Origin: UBA2334 sp964396895
Lineage (GTDB): Bacteria > Pseudomonadota > Gammaproteobacteria > Burkholderiales > Burkholderiaceae_C
Direction: 5' to 3'
Assembly (NCBI GenBank): GCA_964396895.1
Contig: CAYNGJ010000001.1
Location: forward strand, 62,001-126,000
DNA: 64,000 nt
The stretch's first letter is position 1. Each line of letters starts with the position of its first letter. A program made the translations under genes and the position numbers. The notes beneath the pieces were generated by a model. That model saw only the letters and a list, made by a program, of their open reading frames with translations, was not told the origin of the DNA and did not search any database. Shown one piece after another: positions 17,975 through 25,528 of this stretch.

Positions 17975-18517
17975 ATGATGGACATCCCGAAGTCACACTG
18001 GAATCTGCTCGTCCCGGCGCCTCGTGGCCGCGTCCCTGAACACGACGAGTCCTTCGAGTACGCAGCGGCGTACCTGGACTCGGCAATTCGGCTTTGCGGC
18101 GTGTTGGTTCGGTCCTATAGACGAGCCACGTACGCACGCGGAGCGGTAGTCATGTACCTCGCAGCCCACTCTGTCGAACTGTTCCTGAAGGCCGCCATCC
18201 TAAAGAAGCGCTCCGACCTGCGGCTGGGGCACCATGAGTTCGAACAGCTCAACTCCACGTACAGCGGGCTCTACCCTGAGAAGCGCTTTCGCTTCACTCG
18301 AACTCCGTTTGACGTTCAGTACCTGGGCATGACCAAGCCCGAAGCCCGGGAGGCCAAGAAGACGGCACCTTCTGTGGATCAGCTCTATCGCTATCCGACG
18401 GACAAGCAGGGTAAGCCGTGGAACGCTGCTGTCGGCATCGAACCAAGGTCGTGTCTGAAGTGGCTTCACGAACTCGAAGAGGACTTTGCTCGCCTTCGCG
18501 CTGCCTATGACGTCTAA
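17975..18517 (+). CDS. Cassette 2: unknown protein with a HEPN-like helical segment
   Basis: 180 aa, start MMDIPKSHWNLLVPAPRG at 17975, just 4 nt after the attC1 core; GTG at 17963 would read through the recombination site. The middle (VVMYLAAHSVELFLKAAIL followed by LRLGHHEFEQLN) resembles helices of HEPN-type proteins, many of which are toxin or ribonuclease-like, but I cannot assign a family firmly. No signal peptide. The stop overlaps attC2 (GTCTAAC). As an integron cassette gene it is likely to be recently acquired. Confidence 0.75.
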   Translation: MMDIPKSHWNLLVPAPRGRVPEHDESFEYAAAYLDSAIRLCGVLVRSYRRATYARGAVVMYLAAHSVELFLKAAILKKRSDLRLGHHEFEQLNSTYSGLYPEKRFRFTRTPFDVQYLGMTKPEAREAKKTAPSVDQLYRYPTDKQGKPWNAAVGIEPRSCLKWLHELEEDFARLRAAYDV

Positions 18518-18637
18518 CAGGTCGTTCAACCGGAGCGCCAACGGCTGGCCACCTTGCCCGCGAGGCGCTCTCTGTCTATCCTGCGCCTCGCGGGCAAGGC
18601 GTCCACCCGTCGTCGCCCGGTTAACTCAGCGTTGAAC
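18512..18637 (+). other. attC site of cassette 2 (long form)
   Basis: 126 bp from GTCTAAC (18512-18518) to GTTGAAC (18631-18637). Inner boxes TTCAACCGG (L'') and CCGGTTAA (L') pair, and the centre holds an inverted repeat CTTGCCCGCGAGGCGC / GCGCCTCGCGGGCAAG. The outer GTTGAAC fits GTTRRRY; its last six bases belong to the chromosomal flank after recombination. Confidence 0.85.
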
Positions 18638-18772
18638 GACTGCTTACCAGTTTGACGGGTGGCCGCTGATGGCCGACAACAGCCCGTCATGTGCTGATAC
18701 GTTGCCGACGCGACAGCCCCCTGCTGGGCCATCAGACAAGCTGGTCATTCAACCCAGCATCGGCACCCAGCG

Positions 18773-20047
18773 TCACAAGCCCTGTTCCAGCGCCAGCAGC
18801 TCATCCACGCGCTGGCGGCGGCGAATCAAGCGCGGCTGGCTGCCTTGGGCCTTGTGGCCCACCAGCACCTCGGCAATCAGCGGGCGGCTGTTGTAATTGC
18901 TGCTCATGCTGGCACCGTAGGCCCCGGTGTCGTGGATGACGAGGTAGTCGTTCACCTGCGCGGCGGGCAGCTCGCGGCTCAGCACCACGCCGCCTTCGGC
19001 CTGGGTGAACACGTCGCCACTTTCGCACAGCGGACCGGCCACCACGGTGGACACGGTGGGGCGGCTGGCGGCATCGCCTTGCGCCGGGACCAGGCTCATC
19101 TCGTGGTGGGCGCCGTACATGGCGGGGCGCATCAGGTCCGAAAAGCCGGCGTCCACCAGCGTGAAATGCGCCTTGCCCTGGTGCTTGGTGGCGCGCACCT
19201 GGGTCAGCAGCGCGCCCGATTCGGCCACCAGGAAGCGGCCCGGCTCAATCTCCAGGTGCACAGCGTGGCCCAGGTGCTGCGCCACGGCTTGGCGCGCCGC
19301 GTCCCACAGGCTGAAGTAGTGCGCGGTGTCGATGCGGTCACCACCCGGCGTGTAGGGAATGGACAAGCCGCCACCCGCTGAAATGGCCTGTACATCGGCC
19401 CCTGAGGTCTTGACCAAGTCCACCATGGCGCTGCAAACCTCTTGCAGGTGGCTGTAATCCACGCCTGAGCCAATGTGCATGTGCAGGCCGACCAGCTTCA
19501 GGCCATGGTGGGCCACAGCGGCCAGGGCGGCAGGCAGCTCGGTGTGCCATATGCCGTGTTTGGAATGCTCGCCACCCGTGTTGGTTTTGTTGCTGTGGCC
19601 GTGGCCAAAGCCGGGGTTGATGCGCAGCCACACCGCGTGGCCAGGGCTGCCCTGGCCCAGCTGGTGCAGCATGTCCACGCTGCCTGCGTTGACGGGAATG
19701 CCGTGCGCCACCACCAGTGCCAGTGTGGCTTCGTCGATCAGGTCGGCGGTGAAGACGATGCCCGATGCACCCTGTGCGTTGGGCGCGGCGGTGTAGCCAG
19801 CGGCCAGCGCCCGCTGGATTTCGCCAGCGGACACGGCATCGACCACCACGCCATGCTCGCGCATCAGGCGCAGCAGGTGGGTGTTGGAGTTGGCTTTTTG
19901 GGCGAAGCGGATGGTGTCAAAGCACTTCAGTTGCTCGATGCGCGCCACGATGGTGTCCGCGTCGTACACCCACAGCGGTGTGCCGTGGGTGTGGGCGAGT
20001 TGGCGCAAGGTGTCGGGGCTGAAGGGGGTGGTGGCGGGTGTGGTCAT
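18773..20047 (-). CDS. lysA: Diaminopimelate decarboxylase
   Basis: 424 aa. PLP enzyme making L-lysine from meso-diaminopimelate. The PLP-Lys region is FAQKANSNTHLLRLM; further motifs are HIGSGVD, ISAGGGLSIPY, EPGRFLVAESG and the substrate/PLP-binding GPLCESGDVF. The start MTTPATTPFS at 20047 gives a family-like N-terminus; the longer frame would run through the divergent regulator. It is divergently arranged with a LysR-type gene, the classical lysA-lysR layout. Confidence 0.94.
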   Translation of the reverse strand: MTTPATTPFSPDTLRQLAHTHGTPLWVYDADTIVARIEQLKCFDTIRFAQKANSNTHLLRLMREHGVVVDAVSAGEIQRALAAGYTAAPNAQGASGIVFTADLIDEATLALVVAHGIPVNAGSVDMLHQLGQGSPGHAVWLRINPGFGHGHSNKTNTGGEHSKHGIWHTELPAALAAVAHHGLKLVGLHMHIGSGVDYSHLQEVCSAMVDLVKTSGADVQAISAGGGLSIPYTPGGDRIDTAHYFSLWDAARQAVAQHLGHAVHLEIEPGRFLVAESGALLTQVRATKHQGKAHFTLVDAGFSDLMRPAMYGAHHEMSLVPAQGDAASRPTVSTVVAGPLCESGDVFTQAEGGVVLSRELPAAQVNDYLVIHDTGAYGASMSSNYNSRPLIAEVLVGHKAQGSQPRLIRRRQRVDELLALEQGL

Positions 20048-20122
20048 GGGCGGCAGTGTGCTTGAATATGTCCATTCTGAAAAATGCTTTAAATTTGCTT
20101 TTGTATTCAAAACGGATATGCC
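20048..20122. promoter_or_regulatory. lysA-lysR divergent control region
   Basis: 75-nt AT-rich interval in a GC-rich neighbourhood. It holds GAAT-N6-ATTC at 20064-20077 and a second half-site TATTC at 20104-20108, candidate LysR operators. Both promoters must lie here. Confidence 0.5.
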
Positions 20123-21037
20123 ATGACCTTGACCCACCGCCAGGTTGAAGTTTTTCGTGCCGTCATGCTGGCGGGCCAGGTCACGCGGGCGGCGGACATG
20201 CTGCACACCTCGCAGCCCACCATCAGCCGCGAGTTGGCGCGGCTGGAGCAGGTGCTGGGCTATGCGCTGTTCGAGCGCACCAACGGCCGCATGCGCCCCA
20301 CCGCCCGTGCCATGGCTTTGCTGGAGGAGGTGGAGGCCAGTTTTGTGGGGTTGGAGCGCATTTCGGCCCATGCCGCGTCGCTGGCGCGGTTCAGTCAAGG
20401 GCGCTTGTCGCTGGCGTGTCTGCCCGCGCTGGCCCAGGCCCTGGTGCCCGACGCGTTGGCCCAGTTTGCGCGCCAGGCGCCCGAGGCCAGCGTGGGCCTG
20501 GCCCCGCTGGAGTCACCCCAACTGGAGGCCGCCCTCACCGCGCAGCGCCACGACCTGGGGCTGACCGAGTCAGCCGCCCCCGAGGCCTGCGCTCACCAGC
20601 CGCTGGTGCGCACCCAGGAGGTGGCGGTGCTGCCCGCCGGGCACGCTTTGGCCCAGCGACGGGTGCTGGCACCGGCCGATTTCGAGGGGCTGGCGTTTGT
20701 CAGTCTCTCGCCAGCCGACCCCTACCGCCAGCGCATGGACGAGGTGTTTGAGGCCGCCGGTGTGCAGCGGCGCTTGCAGGTGGAGTCGGCCAGCGCGGCC
20801 TCGGTGTGTGCGCTGGTGCGCTCGGGGCTGGGGGTGGCGCTGGTCAACCCGCTCACGGCGTTGGCCATGGCCGATGGGTTGGTGCTGCGCCCGTTTGCGG
20901 TGCCCATTGCGTTTGAGGTGCACCTGGTGTGGCCGCAGTGGCGGGTGGAGCACCCGCTGCGCGCGGTGCTGGTGGCCGCATTGCAAGACACGGCCCGAGG
21001 CTGGCAGCAGCGGCTGGATGCGCTGATGGCCCCCTGA
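20123..21037 (+). CDS. lysR: LysR-family transcriptional regulator, probable lysA activator
   Basis: 304 aa. N-terminal winged helix-turn-helix (about 4-63: VFRAVMLAGQVTRAADML, then TSQPTISRELARLE) and a periplasmic-binding-protein-like effector domain (about 90-290). LysR of E. coli activates lysA in the presence of diaminopimelate; the divergent position here supports the same role. Followed by a strong bidirectional terminator. Confidence 0.88.
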   Translation: MTLTHRQVEVFRAVMLAGQVTRAADMLHTSQPTISRELARLEQVLGYALFERTNGRMRPTARAMALLEEVEASFVGLERISAHAASLARFSQGRLSLACLPALAQALVPDALAQFARQAPEASVGLAPLESPQLEAALTAQRHDLGLTESAAPEACAHQPLVRTQEVAVLPAGHALAQRRVLAPADFEGLAFVSLSPADPYRQRMDEVFEAAGVQRRLQVESASAASVCALVRSGLGVALVNPLTALAMADGLVLRPFAVPIAFEVHLVWPQWRVEHPLRAVLVAALQDTARGWQQRLDALMAP

Positions 21038-21043
21038 AACGAC

Positions 21044-21076
21044 AAAACCCGCCTTGGCGTCCCACAGGCGGGTTTT
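21044..21076. terminator. Bidirectional rho-independent terminator between lysR and rpsU
   Basis: AAAACCCGCC, a 13-nt loop, GGCGGGTTTT: a perfect 10-bp arm with A/T tracts on both sides, serving the convergent lysR and rpsU genes. Confidence 0.9.
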
Positions 21077-21113
21077 GGTGTGGCCCGTGAAGGCCACTGA
21101 ATCGCTCAGGCGA

Positions 21114-21326
21114 TCAGAACAGCTTTTTGGGCAGCTGCATGCTGCGCACGCGCTTGTAGTGGCGCTTGACGGCGGCGGCCTTCTTGCGCTTGCGCTCGGC
21201 GGTGGGCTTTTCGTAAAACTCGCGGGCGCGCAGGTCGGTCAGCAGGCCCAGTTTTTCAATGGTGCGTTTGAAGCGGCGAAGGGCGACTTCAAAGGGTTCG
21301 TTGTCTTTAACGCGTACGGTTGTCAT
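21114..21326 (-). CDS. rpsU: 30S ribosomal protein bS21
   Basis: 70 aa, strongly basic, with MTTVRVKDNEPFEVALRRFK at the N-terminus and KRKKAAAVKRHYKR near the C-terminus, diagnostic for bS21, which helps initiation-site selection on the 30S subunit. The usual downstream partner yqeY is displaced 4.8 kb away. Confidence 0.97.
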   Translation of the reverse strand: MTTVRVKDNEPFEVALRRFKRTIEKLGLLTDLRAREFYEKPTAERKRKKAAAVKRHYKRVRSMQLPKKLF

Positions 21327-21455
21327 CAGTTAACAATTTCCATGGATGCGCTGAATTGCAAGTGTGGGGAAGATCGGGCCTCACACCCAAGGGTCAGCAG
21401 GTTCCCCGTCTATTCGTTGATCAGGCAGACGGGGTATTGCCAGCAAAGCCGAGGA

Positions 21456-22511
21456 TTATAACCCTTGCCAGCCCGATGCCAACCATTGCGTGACGGCAGC
21501 GGCCCCTTCAGCGCGGCACGCACTGGCGGACTGGCCGGCCCACAAAGGCGAAAAGTCGGCCAAACCCTGGGCCTCGGCGGCGGCGCGCAAAGGCACCAGC
21601 GCGGCGGTGGCCAAAGGAAACGCCGGGGCGGCGTCGCTCATGGGGCCCAACTCGCGCATCAGTCGGTTGATCATGCCGCGGGCGGGTCCGCCCGAAAACA
21701 GCCGGGTGAGTGCCGTGTGGTGCACCGCAGGGCTTTGCAGCGCGGCGCGGTGCACGGCGCTGGTGGTGGCTTCGGGGCACAGCAAATAGGCCGTGCCCGC
21801 CTGCACACCCGCCGCGCCCAGCGCCTGCGCAGCGGCCACGGCCTGGGGCGTGGCCACACCGCCAGCGGCAATCACCGGTACCTGTAAGGCTTGCACCAGC
21901 TGGGGCAGCAGGGCCAGTGTGCCCAGGTGCAGGGTGAGGTCGTCGCTCAAAAAATGGCCCCGGTGGCCCCCAGCTTCCAGGCCTTGGGCAATGACGGCAT
22001 CCACCCCTTGCGCCTGCAGCCACTCGCCCTCGGCCACGGTGGTGGCGCTGGACAGCACCTTGGCCCCCCAGCCGCGCCCGCGCATCAACAGCTCGGGCGC
22101 GGGCAGCCCGAAATGGAAGCTGACCACCTCGGGGCGGAACTCGGCCAGCACGTCGGCGGTGGCGGCGTTGAAGGGGGTGCGCCCCGGGCCCAAGGTCAGC
22201 GTGGCGGGGTCAATGCCCCAGGCCTCGTGGTAGGGGCGCAACGCGGCCAGCCAGCGTGCCTGGGCGGCGGGGTCGGGCAGCGGGGGCGTGTGGCAAAAGA
22301 AATTGACGTTGAGCGGGGCGTGTGGGCAGGCCAGGCGGAAGGCGGCCAGTTCGGTGCGCAGGGCGTCGGGGCCGAGCATGGCCGCCGGGATGGCCCCCAG
22401 GCCACCGGCGCGGGACACGGCCACGGCCAGGCGGTGGTCTTGTACCCCCGCCATGGGGGCCTGGAGAACGGGCACAGCGATGCCCAGCAGGGACGTGAGG
22501 GAGTGGGTCAT
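21456..22511 (-). CDS. Nitronate monooxygenase / 2-nitropropane dioxygenase-like flavoprotein
   Basis: 351 aa FMN-dependent TIM-barrel. Family motifs: VPVLQAPMAGVQDHRLAVAV, GGLGAIPAAM, the catalytic-His region GLEAGGHRG, and the phosphate-binding VIAAGGVATPQAVAAA with ALGAAGVQAGTAYL. Oxidises alkyl nitronates, or acts as an enoyl reductase-like enzyme in relatives. It is 36 nt downstream of the BaiN-like gene and may be co-transcribed with it. Confidence 0.86.
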   Translation of the reverse strand: MTHSLTSLLGIAVPVLQAPMAGVQDHRLAVAVSRAGGLGAIPAAMLGPDALRTELAAFRLACPHAPLNVNFFCHTPPLPDPAAQARWLAALRPYHEAWGIDPATLTLGPGRTPFNAATADVLAEFRPEVVSFHFGLPAPELLMRGRGWGAKVLSSATTVAEGEWLQAQGVDAVIAQGLEAGGHRGHFLSDDLTLHLGTLALLPQLVQALQVPVIAAGGVATPQAVAAAQALGAAGVQAGTAYLLCPEATTSAVHRAALQSPAVHHTALTRLFSGGPARGMINRLMRELGPMSDAAPAFPLATAALVPLRAAAEAQGLADFSPLWAGQSASACRAEGAAAVTQWLASGWQGL

Positions 22512-22547
22512 GGTGTGGCTAAGGGGGGGGCTGTGGTTCGGGGTGCG

Positions 22548-23834
22548 TCAAGCGCTGGCGGATGCGGTGGTGGCCCGCTCGGCCAGCCCCTGGGCGCAGG
22601 CGTGGGCGCTGGCCCAGGCCCATTGGAAGTTGTAGCCACCCAGCCAGCCGGTCACGTCCACCACCTCGCCGATGAAGTACAGGCCGGGCTGGGTTTTGGC
22701 TTCCATGGTCTGTTGCGACAGGGCGCGGGTGTCCACCCCTCCGGCGGTGACCTCGGCTTTGCGGTAGCCCTCGGTGCCGTTGGGCGTGAGTGGCCACTGG
22801 TGCAGGCTGGTGGCCAACTGGGCCAAGGCCTTGTCGGGCACGTCGCTCATGGGCCGGGCCAGCACAGCGGCCTCCAGTCCGGTGGCGCCGTTGCACCAGG
22901 CATCGGCCAGGCGGGTGGGCAGCAGGCGACCCAGCTCGTTGGCCAGGCGTTTGCGCGAGTGGCGCTTGGCCTGCTGCAAGTCTTCCAGCAGCGGCACGCC
23001 GGGGGCGAGGTCCAGCACCAGGGGCTGGCCGGGTTGCCAGTAGCTGGAAATTTGCAGCACACCCGGACCGGACAGGCCACGGTGGGTGAACAGCAGGTCC
23101 TCGGCAAAGGCCATGCGGGCCTTTTTGTCACCGGTGGCCAGTGTCACGGGCAGCGACAGGCCGGACAGCTCGGCAAAGGGCTGCCACTGGACCTCGTCGA
23201 AGGTCAGCGGCACCAGGGCGGGACGGGTGGCCACCAGGGGCAGCCCAAACTGTTGGGCGATGCGGTAGCCCAAGTCGGTGGCGCCGATTTTGGGAATGGA
23301 CAGTCCACCGGTGGCCACCACCAGCGCGGGCGCACACACCGTGCCGTTGGAGGTTGCAATTTCGTAGCTGCCTTGTCCATCAGGTAAAGCGCCAGAGGCC
23401 TGAAAGGCAATATTTTTGACGCTGGACGGCTGCCAGCGCTGCACGCCACCACCCGCCGCACCGGCGGCGCACTCGCGCAGCAGCATGTCGATGAGGTCTT
23501 GCGCCGAGCGGTCGCAAAACAATTGGCCTTTGTGCTTTTCGTGGAAGGCAATGCCGTGGCGCTGCACCAGGGCCACAAAGTCGGCGGGGGTGTAGCGCGA
23601 GAGGGCGGATCGACAAAAGTTGGGGTTGTCGCTGAGGTAGTGGCGCTGGGGGGCCCGCACATCGAGGTCGCGGTTGGTGAAGTTGGCGCGTCCGCCGCCC
23701 GAGATGCGGATTTTTTCGGCCACTCGGTCGCTGTGGTCCAGCAGCAGCACCTGAAGGCCCAGCTGGGCGGCCACCCCGGCACAAAACAGCCCGGCAGCAC
23801 CCGCGCCCACCACGACGACATCAAATTTTTGCAT
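22548..23834 (-). CDS. NAD(P)/FAD-dependent oxidoreductase, BaiN/HI0933 family
   Basis: 428 aa. The FAD-binding Rossmann motif VVVVGAGAAGLFCAGVAAQ opens the protein, followed by KIRISGGGRANFTNRD, which defines this family; VVATGGLSIPKIGATDLGY and the C-terminal GLYFIGEVVDVTGWLGGYN are also present. The physiological substrate is mostly unknown. A probable dispersed-repeat copy lies within it near 23388-23421. It ends the minus-strand run that follows the nitrate operon. Confidence 0.9.
   Translation of the reverse strand: MQKFDVVVVGAGAAGLFCAGVAAQLGLQVLLLDHSDRVAEKIRISGGGRANFTNRDLDVRAPQRHYLSDNPNFCRSALSRYTPADFVALVQRHGIAFHEKHKGQLFCDRSAQDLIDMLLRECAAGAAGGGVQRWQPSSVKNIAFQASGALPDGQGSYEIATSNGTVCAPALVVATGGLSIPKIGATDLGYRIAQQFGLPLVATRPALVPLTFDEVQWQPFAELSGLSLPVTLATGDKKARMAFAEDLLFTHRGLSGPGVLQISSYWQPGQPLVLDLAPGVPLLEDLQQAKRHSRKRLANELGRLLPTRLADAWCNGATGLEAAVLARPMSDVPDKALAQLATSLHQWPLTPNGTEGYRKAEVTAGGVDTRALSQQTMEAKTQPGLYFIGEVVDVTGWLGGYNFQWAWASAHACAQGLAERATTASASA
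23388..23421 (-). repeat. Possible degenerate dispersed repeat copy in the BaiN-like gene
   Basis: Read on the minus strand: CAAAAATATTGCC, then CTCTGGCGCTT. This is the AAAAAT...GGCGCTT layout of the other copies, but the AGCAAACTG end is missing, so the assignment is tentative. Confidence 0.35.
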
Positions 23835-23874
23835 GGGCGGCAGTGTATGCGCGCCCCACTCCCCCCACCCGCGT

Positions 23875-24591
23875 TCAGCAGGCCAGGGCGCTGCGGTTGC
23901 GCGCCGTCAGGTCCATGGCCACTTTGGACTGGCGGTCAATGTCGGTGGCAATGCCGGCCAGCACATTGGCCACCACCGCAAAGCCCCGCCCATGCTCGCC
24001 TGCGCGGGCCGCAATGACCTGGGCGTTGAAGCTGACCACCTTGGCTTCGCGGGCCACGGTCTGGATGTCGTTGACGATGCCGGTCAGCTCTTTCATGAGC
24101 TGTTCTTCCTTGCCCCGGGCAATGGCGTCGAAAGTGGTGGTGGCGGTGTTCAAGGCTTCCAGCACCGGGTCGGTGCAGGCCACCAGGTGGTCCAGCGCCG
24201 CCTGCAGGTGCGGGTGCTTGGCACCAATGTGGGTCAGGGTGGTGCGCATGCGGTCCATGAAGGCCGAGATGACCGCACCGACCCCCCGTGGCCCGTGGTA
24301 GGTGTCGCGCAGCAGTTGGGCCGAGGCAGGCTCCATGTCTTTGGTGGCCTCGACCAGCAGCTGGTGGCTGTCACAGAACAGTTGAAAGGTGGCCTGGGCG
24401 CTGGCCAGTGCCCCGGGCTTTTCCTGTGCCGCCAGCAGGGTTTGCAGCACCATGCGCTGCGAGAGCATGCGCTGGCGGGCCGCGAGGTTGATCAGTGACA
24501 TGCCGGGCGCGCCACCGGTGCGTGGGCGTGCGGGGCGCGCCGCGACGGGAGAGGGGGAGAACGAAGGGGTCTGACGGCTGTGGGTGTACAT
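23875..24591 (-). CDS. Soluble P-box (PilJ/NarX-like) protein with a truncated MCP signalling tip
   Basis: 238 aa, no membrane segment. A P-box-like motif NLAARQRMLSQRM sits near residues 35-47, the helix that binds nitrate in NarX-type sensors. The C-terminal end carries the hairpin tip of methyl-accepting chemotaxis proteins (VSFNAQVIAARAGEHGRGFA) but stops about 40 residues later, so the usual long coiled coil is missing. The start is supported by AGGAGG before the ATG. It is the last gene of the nirB-nasA operon (77 nt after cobA), so a nitrate-linked sensing role is inferred. How it signals without a membrane anchor is unclear. Confidence 0.75.
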   Translation of the reverse strand: MYTHSRQTPSFSPSPVAARPARPRTGGAPGMSLINLAARQRMLSQRMVLQTLLAAQEKPGALASAQATFQLFCDSHQLLVEATKDMEPASAQLLRDTYHGPRGVGAVISAFMDRMRTTLTHIGAKHPHLQAALDHLVACTDPVLEALNTATTTFDAIARGKEEQLMKELTGIVNDIQTVAREAKVVSFNAQVIAARAGEHGRGFAVVANVLAGIATDIDRQSKVAMDLTARNRSALAC

Positions 24592-24667
24592 GGGGCCCTC
24601 CTGTGGTGTGTCACACTCCCTAGCAAGCAGCGGGCCAGCGGGCCACAGTGGCCGTGGGGTACTGATG

Positions 24668-25528
24668 TCAGGCCGTGCGGATGTGGGCGTGGGCCAGTGC
24701 AGGGGTTTGCTGCAGGGCCAGCAGGCCTTGCATCACGTCGCCCACCACCATGACGCTGGGGCTGCCCAGCTGTTCGGTCTGAAGGGTGGCGTGCAGGTGT
24801 TGCAGCTCGCACACCGCGTGGCGCTGCTGCGGCAGGCTGGCGTGCTGAATGATGGCCACCGGGGTGCTGGCGGGCAAGCCGGTGAGCAGCTCGGCCTGGA
24901 TGCGCGCTGCACCACTGACGCCCATGTAGATGACCAGCGTCAGGCGCGCCTGGTGGCAGGTGGCGGCCAGGGCGCGCCAGTCGGTGCCACTGCTGCCGGG
25001 TTTGGCGTGACCGGTGACAAACACCACGCCATGAGCGTGCTCGCGGTGCGTCAGCGGAACCCCCAGCGAGGTGACGGCGGCCAGCCCAGCGGTGATGCCG
25101 TTGACCACGGTGACGGCAATGCCCGCCGCCTGCAGGTGCTCCACTTCCTCACCGCCACGACCGAACACGAAGGGGTCACCCCCTTTGAGGCGCACCACCC
25201 GTTCCCCGTCCAGCACGGCCTGGATCATGAGTTTTTCAATGAAGGCCTGGGGCGTGGACTGACATCCCCCGCGCTTGCCCACGTGCACCACGCGGGTGCT
25301 GGCGGGGGCCAAGGCGGTGATGGCGTCGCTCACCAGGTCGTCCACCAGCAGCAGGGTGGCCTGTTCGATGGCGCGCACGGCCTTGAGGGTGAGCAGCTCC
25401 GGGTCACCAGGGCCAGCGCCCACCAGGGTGCAGTGGCCGTGGGTGGTGCCTGCCGGGGTCGGTGGGGCGATGGACACGGGCGCGGCGGTGCCGACGGGTG
25501 CAAAGGGGTACACAGGCGGGGGGCTCAT
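24668..25528 (-). CDS. cobA: Uroporphyrinogen-III C-methyltransferase
   Basis: 286 aa. Makes precorrin-2 from uroporphyrinogen III, the first step to siroheme, the cofactor of the NirB nitrite reductase in the same operon. Motifs: LVGAGPGDPELLTLKA, VVRLKGGDPFVFGRGGEE and ITAGLAAVTSLGVPLTHR. It lacks the CysG dehydrogenase/ferrochelatase part, so those steps must be elsewhere. The first 30 residues are a Pro-rich extension. Its ATG overlaps the ybiB stop as ATGA. Confidence 0.94.
   Translation of the reverse strand: MSPPPVYPFAPVGTAAPVSIAPPTPAGTTHGHCTLVGAGPGDPELLTLKAVRAIEQATLLLVDDLVSDAITALAPASTRVVHVGKRGGCQSTPQAFIEKLMIQAVLDGERVVRLKGGDPFVFGRGGEEVEHLQAAGIAVTVVNGITAGLAAVTSLGVPLTHREHAHGVVFVTGHAKPGSSGTDWRALAATCHQARLTLVIYMGVSGAARIQAELLTGLPASTPVAIIQHASLPQQRHAVCELQHLHATLQTEQLGSPSVMVVGDVMQGLLALQQTPALAHAHIRTA

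Larger units (their letters stand above)
16384..18637. mobile_element. Chromosomal class-1-like integron with two cassettes
   Basis: Contains a frameshifted intI on the minus strand (16384-17407), an attI-like site ending in GTTAGGC at 17521-17527, cassette 1 (VOC protein, attC 17912-17971) and cassette 2 (unknown protein, attC 18512-18637). Orientation and att layout match class 1 integrons, with intI divergent from the cassettes. No sul1/qacE 3' segment, tniA or IRi/IRt ends are seen, so it looks like a chromosomal rather than a transposon-borne integron. Confidence 0.88.
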
